A DNA stretch of 64,000 nt from Solimonas flava DSM 18980 (lineage in GTDB: Bacteria > Pseudomonadota > Gammaproteobacteria > Nevskiales > Nevskiaceae): the NCBI RefSeq assembly GCF_000426685.1, contig NZ_AUFV01000001.1, forward strand, positions 186,001-250,000, in the 5' to 3' direction. Under the pieces are notes generated by a model that saw nothing but the letters and a program-made list of their open reading frames with translations, had not been told where the DNA came from and did no database searches. A program made the position numbers and the translations under genes. Every line of letters begins with the position of its first letter. Within the stretch, counting starts at the first letter, position 1. Below, piece by piece: positions 11,557 through 20,543 of the stretch.

Positions 11557-11759
11557 GAATTCTTCTCTGCGACGGTCAGCAACTCGCTCCAGATGTCGTC
11601 ATTCTTTACGGGCGTCCCCTGGCTTAATTCAGCCAGCCTTGCGGACAGGACAGCCGCCAACGGTGCATCGAGCTTCTCAAGGCTCTTGGCGAACTCTATG
11701 AGGTTGTCATCTGCCAGCTTGGCGTCATCAATGTCGAACGGGTTTTGCGGCGCAGTCAT
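11553..11759 (-). CDS. Small acidic protein, first gene of the SMC/nuclease operon
   Basis: 68-aa protein (MTAPQNPFDIDDAKLADDN at its start) rich in acidic residues and short helices; I do not recognise its family. The ATG at 11759 has AAGGGGAAAG upstream; an in-frame ATG at 11864 would extend it to 103 aa but lacks a ribosome site. Its TGA overlaps the next gene's ATG by 4 bp. A small protein tied to an SMC-like ATPase and an effector is the recurrent layout of multi-component defence systems, so an adaptor role is a reasonable inference. Confidence 0.6.
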   Translation of the reverse strand: MTAPQNPFDIDDAKLADDNLIEFAKSLEKLDAPLAAVLSARLAELSQGTPVKNDDIWSELLTVAEKNS

Positions 11760-11942
11760 GGCTTTCCCCTTCAGCCTTGCCTTCATGCAAGAGGAAGCTG
11801 CCATGTCTTTGCCTGTGGCGTCCAGCCGAAAATGGATGAGCGTTGCCGCCAACCCACCAAGCACTGTGACACGCCCCCAATCGGGCGCACTGTAACTGTC
11901 CGCTTCGGGCTGAAAACCGCCTCTCCAATCCCAGCCCCACTC
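11760..11942. other. Right edge of the low-GC island
   Basis: 183 bp between the operon and the TolB-like gene. The operon's promoter should be here, reading leftward, but I find no convincing -35/-10 pair. No tRNA, direct repeat or integrase marks this edge. Confidence 0.4.
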
Positions 11943-12878
11943 TCACCGCACCCAATCCGTCTCCTGCACCTCCGTCGCCGTGCTCATCATCACCCGCGGT
12001 ACGCCGTCGAACGTCAGCACGGCGAGATGGCCGCTCTGCGAGTAGAGCAGCGCATCGCCGGTCGGCGAGAAGCTGGGTCCGCTGTCGCGGGGGCCTTGGG
12101 TCAGCAGTTCGGTCTGCCCGGTCGAGATGCGGATGCGGGCGATGCGCAGCAGGCCTTCGCTGTTGCTGACGTAGGCGATCGATTTTCCGTCCGGCGACCA
12201 GCGCGGGCGCATGTTCTGGCCTTCGCGGGTCAGCATGCGTGGCTCGCTGCCGTCGGCGTTCATCAGCCAGATCTGCGGCGTGCCGCTGCGGTCGGAGGTG
12301 AAGGCGATGCTGCGGCCGTCCGGCGACCACGAGGCTTCGGTGTCGATGGCCGGCGAGTCGGTCAGCTTGCGGACGTCGGCGAAGGTTTTGGTTTCCTTGC
12401 GCGGGTCGATCAGGGCGATGTCGGTGTTGCCTTTGCCGTCGCTGATCGTCATCGCCAGCGTATTGCCGTCGGGCGACCACGCGGGCGAGCCGTTGATGCC
12501 GGGCAGGAACGTGATGCGCCGGAGGGCGCCGCTCGCCAGTTCGTAGAGGTAGAGGCCGGCCTGGCCGCGGTCGTAGGCGACGAGGGCGATGCGCTGCCGG
12601 TCCGGCGACCAGGCCGGCGACATCAGCAGGGCATCGGAGCGCATGACGGCGCGCGGTTCGCTGCCGTCGGCCTCGGCGATCACCAACTGCCAGTGCCGCG
12701 TCTGGCCGTGATCGACGGCGTCGATGTAGGCGATCTTGCTGCCGGGTGCGATGCCGGCGTCATCACCGGCCGCGGCCGGGAGCGCCGTGAGGCCCAGGGC
12801 CGCCAGCACGGCCGTCAGTGGAATCTTCAGCAGCGTCTTCAGCACGGCGTCACCGTCGGTCGATTGGGTGGTCGGCAT
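11943..12878 (-). CDS. TolB-like periplasmic beta-propeller protein
   Basis: 311-aa protein with a signal peptide (KTLLKIPLTAVLAALGL then LPAAA-GDD) and at least five propeller repeats built on the PD40/WD40-like motif: SPAWSPDRQRIAL, SPAWSPDGNTLAM, EASWSPDGRSIAFTSD, RPRWSPDGKSIAYVS and GPSFSPTGDALLYS. It has the propeller of TolB but not TolB's N-terminal domain. It is also not next to pal or tolA, so it is probably a paralogue rather than the Tol-Pal component. ATG 12878 has no clear ribosome site; a downstream GTG (VLKTLLKIPL) is an alternative start. A terminator at 13069-13103 separates it from the PQQ dehydrogenase. Confidence 0.75.
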   Translation of the reverse strand: MPTTQSTDGDAVLKTLLKIPLTAVLAALGLTALPAAAGDDAGIAPGSKIAYIDAVDHGQTRHWQLVIAEADGSEPRAVMRSDALLMSPAWSPDRQRIALVAYDRGQAGLYLYELASGALRRITFLPGINGSPAWSPDGNTLAMTISDGKGNTDIALIDPRKETKTFADVRKLTDSPAIDTEASWSPDGRSIAFTSDRSGTPQIWLMNADGSEPRMLTREGQNMRPRWSPDGKSIAYVSNSEGLLRIARIRISTGQTELLTQGPRDSGPSFSPTGDALLYSQSGHLAVLTFDGVPRVMMSTATEVQETDWVR

Positions 12879-13068
12879 TATGTGAGGCCGCACCGAGCCC
12901 GTCATTCCTCCAGCGGCATGATCCGCGCGGCGGCGTGTTGTCCTTGGCAAGCCGATGAGTCGATCACGTGGTGCGCCACCGGATTGCTTCGGCGCCTTCG
13001 GGATCTCGCAATGACGAATCGCCGGCGGTCGCGGATACCGGGTCGCCGCATCACGATCGACAACGCGC

Positions 13069-13103
13069 AAAAAAAAACCGCGCCCCGGAAGTCCGGGGCG
13101 CGG
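13069..13103 (-). terminator. Intrinsic terminator after the PQQ alcohol dehydrogenase gene
   Basis: Minus-strand hairpin with a perfect 12-bp stem (13078-13089 with 13092-13103, two-base loop) followed by nine T residues (13069-13077). It starts 28 bp beyond the dehydrogenase stop codon. Confidence 0.9.
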
Positions 13104-13130
13104 CGAATGCGCAGGGTGCGCAGGAGAGAC

Positions 13131-15308
<2,178 letters not shown>

Positions 15309-15361
15309 GGGCTTCTCCTCTGAGGACTTTGGGATACCGCTGTTGTGGTGCTGCATGCGCG

Positions 15362-16798
15362 TCAGCCGTGGTTGAGGTAGACGACGTGCGTCTCGGTGAA
15401 CTCGTAGAGCCCGTGCTTGCCGTCGGCGCCGCCGATGCCGGATTTCTTGCGCCCGGCGTGGAAGCCCTGCATCGCCTCGAAGTTCTCGCGGTTGATGTAG
15501 GTCTCGCCGAACTTCAGCGCGTTGACGGCGCGGAACGCCGACGCGAGGTCGCGCGTGTAGATCGAAGAGGTCAGGCCGTAGTCGGTGGCGTTGGCGAGTT
15601 CGATGGCTTCGTCGAGACCGTCGACGGCCTGCACCGGCAGCACCGGACCGAAGGTTTCCTTCGTCATGATTTCCGAGCCGCTGCGGCAGCCGGCGAGCAG
15701 CGTCGGTTCGTAGTGCCAGCCCTGCTCGATGTCGGCGACCTTGCCGCCGGTGACGAGCTGCGCGCCGGCCGCGATCGCGCGTTCGACGACGCCGACCAGC
15801 TTGTCGCGCGCCGCGCGGTTGATCAGCGGGCCCATTTCCAGATCGGGCGTCTGGCCCGGATCGCCGTAGCGCGTGGCCTTCATCAGCTTGGCGAGCCGCT
15901 CGACCAGCGCGCCCTCGACTTTCTTGTCGACATAGACGCGCTCGGCGCAGTTGCAGACCTGGCCGGTGTTGATGACGCGCGAGTCGTAGATGGCTTTGGC
16001 CGCCAGATCGAGATCGGCGTCGGCGAGGACGATGGCCGGCGCCTTGCCGCCGAGTTCGAGATTGACGCGCGTCAGGTTCGCGGCCGCGCCCTGCATGATG
16101 CGCGTGCCGGTCGCGACGCTGCCGGTGAAGGTGACGAGGTCGATGTCGCGGTGCGTCGACAGCGCGCTGCCGGTCGTCGCGCCGCGGCCGCCGACGAGGT
16201 TGAACACGCCGGCCGGCAACTCCGTTTCGGCCACGAGCCTGGCGAACTCGTAGGCGTTGATCGGCGTTTCCTCGCTCGGCTTGATGACGATGGTGTTGCC
16301 GGTGATGAGCGCCGGCGCGAGCTTGCGCGCGATCAGGAAGAACGGGAAGTTCCACGGCAGGATGCCGGCGACCACGCCGAGCGGCTTGCGCAGCAGGAAG
16401 ATGCTCTCGCCGGCGCGGTCGGAGCTCAGCACTTCGCCTTCGAGGCGCCGGGCCCACTCGGCCATGTAGTCGATGTAGTCGGCGGTGAAGTCGACCTCGA
16501 CCTGCGCGAGGCCCTGCGTCTTGCCCTGCTCGGCGACGATGATCGCGGCCAGGCGCGTGCGCTGCTCGCGGACCTTGGCCGAGATCTGGCGCAGCAGGCC
16601 GGCGCGCTGGATCGCCGGCAGCTTCTCCCACGCGGGCTGCGCGCGGCGGGCGGCGGCGACGGCGGCGTCGACGCTTGCCGTGTCGCTGTCGGGAACGCGC
16701 GCGAGCACTTCATGCGTCGCGGGATTCTCGACCTCGATCCATTGCGCGTGGTCGGCGGCGACGAAGCGGCCGTCGATGTAGTTCTGATAGTCGGTCAT
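15362..16798 (-). CDS. aldA: Aldehyde dehydrogenase, AldA type
   Basis: 478-aa NAD-dependent aldehyde dehydrogenase very close in length and sequence pattern to E. coli AldA (lactaldehyde/glycolaldehyde dehydrogenase). Shared stretches include FTADYIDYMAEWARR, GILPWNFPFFLIARK, LELGGKAPAIV and NTGQVCNCAERVYV with catalytic Cys282. It would convert the aldehyde made by the PQQ dehydrogenase to the acid, although the PQQ enzyme is periplasmic and AldA cytosolic. It lies between the outer-membrane protein gene and the dehydrogenase gene, probably in one sigma-54-driven transcript. The physiological substrate is not fixed by sequence. Confidence 0.92.
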   Translation of the reverse strand: MTDYQNYIDGRFVAADHAQWIEVENPATHEVLARVPDSDTASVDAAVAAARRAQPAWEKLPAIQRAGLLRQISAKVREQRTRLAAIIVAEQGKTQGLAQVEVDFTADYIDYMAEWARRLEGEVLSSDRAGESIFLLRKPLGVVAGILPWNFPFFLIARKLAPALITGNTIVIKPSEETPINAYEFARLVAETELPAGVFNLVGGRGATTGSALSTHRDIDLVTFTGSVATGTRIMQGAAANLTRVNLELGGKAPAIVLADADLDLAAKAIYDSRVINTGQVCNCAERVYVDKKVEGALVERLAKLMKATRYGDPGQTPDLEMGPLINRAARDKLVGVVERAIAAGAQLVTGGKVADIEQGWHYEPTLLAGCRSGSEIMTKETFGPVLPVQAVDGLDEAIELANATDYGLTSSIYTRDLASAFRAVNALKFGETYINRENFEAMQGFHAGRKKSGIGGADGKHGLYEFTETHVVYLNHG

Positions 16799-16978
16799 GC
16801 GGACTCCGGACTCTGGGGGTTGAAGGGGAAGGCGACGCAGGCGCGGACGGCATCGGTCATCGCGAAGCCGCGCAGCGGCCGCGGCGATGCAGTCCTGCGT
16901 TCGGGGATGGCGGTGCGGGACGGCGTCGTCGCCTGCGCCGCCGCGCCATGACGGGCAACGTTGCGCTGCACCGTGCGC

Positions 16979-17851
16979 TCACCAGGCATATGCGTACTTC
17001 AGGTTGGCGCTGTTGTTGACGACATGGTTCCTGCCGCCGAGGCTGGTCGAGTAGCGCAGGCTGAGCGACTGGTTCTCGAAGGTGTGCAGCATCAGGCCGG
17101 GGCCGGCGTCGACGACCCAGCCGCTGGCCAGGCCGTCGCGGCCGTCGCTGTACTCGGCGTCGAGCGCGAGATAGGGCTCGAACAGCTCGGTCGCGCGCCA
17201 GGCGAAGCGCTGGTTGGTATGCCAGTTGAGGCCGGGGCGCACGCGGTCGTGCGTGCGGCGGCTCTGGTAGACGAAGCCGGCATCGGCGGTCCAGCCGAGC
17301 CTGGCCGGCAGACGCAGATCCCAGAACAGCGAGCTGAGGTTCTTCCAGTTGCTGTCGCTGACCTCGTCGCTGCCGACCGGCATCTGCAGGAAGGACTGGA
17401 AACCGAGCGTCGCGCCTTCGCCGGGCTTGAACCAGACCGCGAAGCCGGTCAGCGGATCGCCGAGGCCGCTGGCCTGGCGTTCGTCGGCGCTCGCCGCCGC
17501 GCGGTCGCGGATCGACACCTCCGGCACGATCACCTCCCAGGCCAGACCGATGCGGCGGTCGAAGCCGGGCGTCCAGAAGCGTACGTACTTGGACATGCCG
17601 ACCAGCCGTTCGAGGCCGGAGCCGTCGACGCGGTCGCCGTCGGCGTCGAAGGCGCGGTCGTCGTTCTGGACCATCGCGTACTGCACGAAGACGTTGAACG
17701 GCTGGAAGTCGACCGGCAGCTCGTATTCGCGCGGGCCGATCACGTCGAAGGTCGTGTCGGCGGCGGCGTGGCCGGCGTACAGGCCGGCGAGCGCCGCGAG
17801 GCTGCGTCCGGCAAGGGTCAGGCCGCGGGCGGCCCGGGATGAAAACGGCAT
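16979..17851 (-). CDS. Outer-membrane beta-barrel protein (phenol-degradation MetA/SphA-like)
   Basis: 290-aa protein with a signal peptide (AGRSLAALAGLYAGHAAA) and an alternating beta-strand pattern ending in an aromatic residue (LKYAYAW), as outer-membrane barrels do. Conserved pieces such as GLGDPLTGFAVWF and GFQSFLQMPVGS match the 'transporter' family found beside aromatic and alcohol catabolic genes, where a substrate-uptake role is assumed. ATG 17851 has AGGAGGAGC upstream. It is the first gene after the sigma-54 promoter at 17923-17938, so it probably leads the transporter-aldA-dehydrogenase transcript. Confidence 0.75.
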   Translation of the reverse strand: MPFSSRAARGLTLAGRSLAALAGLYAGHAAADTTFDVIGPREYELPVDFQPFNVFVQYAMVQNDDRAFDADGDRVDGSGLERLVGMSKYVRFWTPGFDRRIGLAWEVIVPEVSIRDRAAASADERQASGLGDPLTGFAVWFKPGEGATLGFQSFLQMPVGSDEVSDSNWKNLSSLFWDLRLPARLGWTADAGFVYQSRRTHDRVRPGLNWHTNQRFAWRATELFEPYLALDAEYSDGRDGLASGWVVDAGPGLMLHTFENQSLSLRYSTSLGGRNHVVNNSANLKYAYAW

Positions 17852-17922
17852 CGTTGCTCCTCCTGTTTGGCTTCTGATGCCGGAGCGCTGCGCGGGCGCT
17901 TCCGGCTTTGTGCCGGCAGGAG

Positions 17923-17938
17923 GGCAACGCCCGTGCCA
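17923..17938 (-). promoter_or_regulatory. Sigma-54 promoter of the alcohol-oxidation operon
   Basis: Minus strand reads TGGCACGGGCGTTGCC, an exact match to the -24 (TGGCACG) and a near-exact match to the -12 (TTGC) elements with correct spacing. Predicted start is near 17912, about 60 bases before the ATG at 17851. Confidence 0.85.
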
Positions 17939-18064
17939 TGCCGCGGGCACGTTGCGCCCTCACGGCAAGCTCATGAATCCAGGAGGTTTGTCTGAAAGGC
18001 GAGGCGGCCGGCCTGGGCGGCCGTGCGCGCCAGATGTCGCAGCTCGGCGCGTGCGCCGCGGCAG
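17939..18064. other. Upstream region of the alcohol operon
   Basis: Part of the 342-bp gap between the outer-membrane protein gene and the cytochrome c gene. No coding frame is credible; the gap holds the sigma-54 promoter, the candidate enhancer and the cytochrome terminator listed separately. Confidence 0.5.
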
Positions 18065-18085
18065 CTGTCGCAGCGGCGGCGACAG
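18065..18085. promoter_or_regulatory. Candidate enhancer site for a sigma-54 activator
   Basis: Inverted repeat CTGTCGC-N7-GCGACAG, about 150 bp upstream of the predicted sigma-54 start. A further TGTCGC half-site lies at 18035-18040. A partial copy (TGTCGCGCGA) occurs at 991-1000, just before the AcoR-like gene, which is compatible with that protein binding both. This link is inference. Confidence 0.4.
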
Positions 18086-18140
18086 CAATTCAGGGGGATG
18101 GAAGCGGCGGCGGGCCGCTCGCCTGCGGCGCGCGCCACGC

Positions 18141-18180
18141 AAGAAAAAGCCGGACGGCGCCGCTCGGCGTCCGCCCGGCT
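18141..18180 (-). terminator. Intrinsic terminator after the cytochrome c gene
   Basis: GC-rich minus-strand hairpin whose outer arms are AGCCGG and CCGGCT, with an inner GGACG/CGTCC pairing, followed by TTTTTCTT. It starts 13 bp past the cytochrome stop codon. Confidence 0.75.
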
Positions 18181-18193
18181 GGCGGGGAAAGCC

Positions 18194-18565
18194 TTACTTC
18201 AGGCTCAGGATCCAGTCGACCAGCTGTTTGACGTCCTCGTCCGAGAGCTTGACGCCGCGCACCGCCGGCGCTGGCATCTGGCCCGGCCAGGGGCCGCTCT
18301 TCCAGTGCATCTCGGTGCCGTGCGCGACCGCGTCGCGCAGGAAGATGTCGCCGTTCTTGCGCGAACGGTTGCGGCGCGCGATTTCGAGGAACGACGGACC
18401 GATCACTTCGTGGCGCACGCCGTGGCAGCGCAGGCAGTCCTTCTCGTTGGCCAGCGCCTCGCCCGGGCTCATCGGCTCGGACGGCTTTTCGGCCGACTTG
18501 TCGGCCGCGAACGCGGGGCCGGCGGCTGCCAGCATCAGCAGTGCAGATGAAACCAGAATCCGCAT
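18194..18565 (-). CDS. Monohaem c-type cytochrome (class I)
   Basis: 123-aa secreted cytochrome. It has a signal peptide (MRILVSSALLMLAAAGPAFA), haem attachment motif CLRCH, and a distal methionine candidate in PGQMPAPA, as in the c551 group. Such cytochromes take electrons from quinoproteins in the periplasm, and the PQQ dehydrogenase operon is the neighbour on the same strand. ATG 18565 has GGGAGGAG upstream. It has its own terminator, so it forms a separate transcript ahead of the sigma-54 promoter. Partnership with the dehydrogenase is inferred from position. Confidence 0.88.
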   Translation of the reverse strand: MRILVSSALLMLAAAGPAFAADKSAEKPSEPMSPGEALANEKDCLRCHGVRHEVIGPSFLEIARRNRSRKNGDIFLRDAVAHGTEMHWKSGPWPGQMPAPAVRGVKLSDEDVKQLVDWILSLK

Positions 18566-18842
18566 GGTCGCTCCTCCCAGAGTTATTTTGCCTTGTGGCC
18601 TTCCTATCATAGCTGCCGCCATCTGCGACGCCATGACGACGGTCAATCCCGGGCTGCGGCTTTCGCGATTGCTGCGCCTGCGGCCTTGCGGCGAGAATGC
18701 CGCGGCGCCCTTCCTGCGCATCACTTTTTCGCGACCGCATGCACCCTGGCTCCGCTGCTCCGGCCCGCCGGCCGCTACCCGAGGCCGGCCCTGAGGTGCC
18801 GCAGCGCCGTGCCTGGACGCCGGTCCGCGGCGGCTCCCGGCG

Positions 18843-20543
18843 ATGAACGGCAACGGCGAACGCTTCGGCCGCGAGGCCTGGCTGCGCGTCGCGCGCTATC
18901 TGCGGCTGTTCGTGGCGACGCCGGAGGGCCTCAAGGCGCTGGCGATGCTGGGCCTGCTGGTCGCCTCGCTGATCTCGTTCAACGCGCTCAACGTGCTGAA
19001 CAGCTATGTCGGCCGCGACTTCATGTCGGCGATCGAGCGTCGCGATTTCGCCGCTTTCATCCGCGAGGCCTGGCTGTACGTGGCGGTATTCGCCGCCTCG
19101 ACGGTCGTGGCCGTGACCTGGCGCTATCTGGAGGAACGGCTGGCGCTGCTGTGGCGCACCTGGCAGACGCGGCAGCTGCTCGACCGCTACCTCGCGCAGC
19201 GGCGCTATTTCCGCATCGAGGAAAACGGCCAGCTGCCGAACCCGGACCAGCGCATCGCCGAGGACGTGCGCTCGTTCACGACCACCTCGCTGTCGTTCCT
19301 GCTGCTGGTGCTCAACGCCTCGTTCACGATCATCGCGTTTTCCGGCGTGCTGTGGTCGATCAGTCCGCAGCTGTTCATCGTCGCCGTCACCTACGCGCTG
19401 GTCGGCTCGCTGATCGCGGTGCTGCTCGGCCGGCGCCTGATCGGCCTCAACAGCGCGCAGCTCGACAAGGAAGCGAACTTCCGCACCGAGCTGATCCTGG
19501 TCCGCGACAACGCCGCGCCGCTGGCGCTGACGCACGGCGAGGAGCACGAGCACCGGCGGCTGCTGCAGCGGCTCGGCGCGATCGTCGACAACACGCGGCG
19601 GATGATCTCGATCAACCGCAACCTCAACGGCTTCACCAACGGCTACAACTACCTCGTGCAGATCATCCCGACGCTGATCGTCGCGCCGATGTTCATTCGC
19701 GGCGAGGTGCAGTTCGGCGTCGTCACGCAGGCGGCGATGGCGTTCTCGACGCTGATGGGCGCGTTCTCGATCGCCATCACGCAGTTCCAGTCGATCTCGA
19801 CCTACGCGGCGGTGGTCGGCCGTCTCGGCAAGCTGGCGGAATCGCTGGAGCAGGCCGGTCCGCATCCGACCGCGCTTGAGATCCGCGAGGAGGACGGCCG
19901 GCTGGCTTACGAAGGCCTGAGCCTGCGTCGTCCCGACGGCCGCCTGCTGCTCGACCAGCTGACGCTGGCGATCGACGCCGGTGCGCGGGTGCTCGTCACC
20001 GGCACCTTTGGCCACGCCAAGGTCGCGCTGTTCAAGGCCACCGCCGGCTTGCTGGCCGAAGGCGAGGGCCAGGGCCGCATCATCCGTCCCGGCGCCGAGG
20101 GCCTGCTGTTCGTGCCCGACATGCCGTTTTTGCCGCGCGGCAGCGTGCGCGAGCTGCTGCGCCGCGACGACGGCCGCGACGCGGGCGTCGACAGCGAGAT
20201 CTGGGCGGCGCTCGAACAGATGCATCTCGACGCCGCGGTCCGGCAGGCCGGCGGCCTCGACGCCGAGCACGACTGGAGCGGTCTGCTCGGTGCCGGCGAG
20301 CAGCTGTCGATGGCGGTCGTGCGCGTGCTGCTCGATCGCCCGCAGTTCGTGTTCTTCGACCGCATGAGCCTGGCGTTCCATCCCGACCAGGTCGCCCGCG
20401 TGCTGCAGGCGGTCGCCGCCTGCGGCATCGGCTACCTCGTGCTCGGCAAGCCCGAGGACGTGGCCGGCGGCCACTTCAACGCGCTGCTCGACATCGACGG
20501 CGAAGGCCGCTGGAGCTGGCGGCCGCTGAGCGCCGTCAGGTAG
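18843..20543 (+). CDS. SbmA/BacA-like ABC transporter with a degenerate ATPase domain
   Basis: 566-aa fused transporter of the SbmA/BacA/YddA group. The N-terminal membrane half (about 1-330) has the family's FNALNVLNSYVGRDFMSAIERRD and PNPDQRIAEDV segments. The C-terminal nucleotide-binding part has lost key residues. The Walker A position reads GTFGHAKVA (387-395; Gly to Ala and Ser/Thr to Val around Lys393). The signature is LGAGEQ (482-487), Walker B is FVFFDR (Arg507 in place of the catalytic Glu) and the H-loop His is Lys536. ATP hydrolysis is therefore unlikely. SbmA itself is proton-driven, so the membrane half may still work. Its end overlaps the convergent GH94 gene by 8 bp. Confidence 0.85.
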   Translation: MNGNGERFGREAWLRVARYLRLFVATPEGLKALAMLGLLVASLISFNALNVLNSYVGRDFMSAIERRDFAAFIREAWLYVAVFAASTVVAVTWRYLEERLALLWRTWQTRQLLDRYLAQRRYFRIEENGQLPNPDQRIAEDVRSFTTTSLSFLLLVLNASFTIIAFSGVLWSISPQLFIVAVTYALVGSLIAVLLGRRLIGLNSAQLDKEANFRTELILVRDNAAPLALTHGEEHEHRRLLQRLGAIVDNTRRMISINRNLNGFTNGYNYLVQIIPTLIVAPMFIRGEVQFGVVTQAAMAFSTLMGAFSIAITQFQSISTYAAVVGRLGKLAESLEQAGPHPTALEIREEDGRLAYEGLSLRRPDGRLLLDQLTLAIDAGARVLVTGTFGHAKVALFKATAGLLAEGEGQGRIIRPGAEGLLFVPDMPFLPRGSVRELLRRDDGRDAGVDSEIWAALEQMHLDAAVRQAGGLDAEHDWSGLLGAGEQLSMAVVRVLLDRPQFVFFDRMSLAFHPDQVARVLQAVAACGIGYLVLGKPEDVAGGHFNALLDIDGEGRWSWRPLSAVR

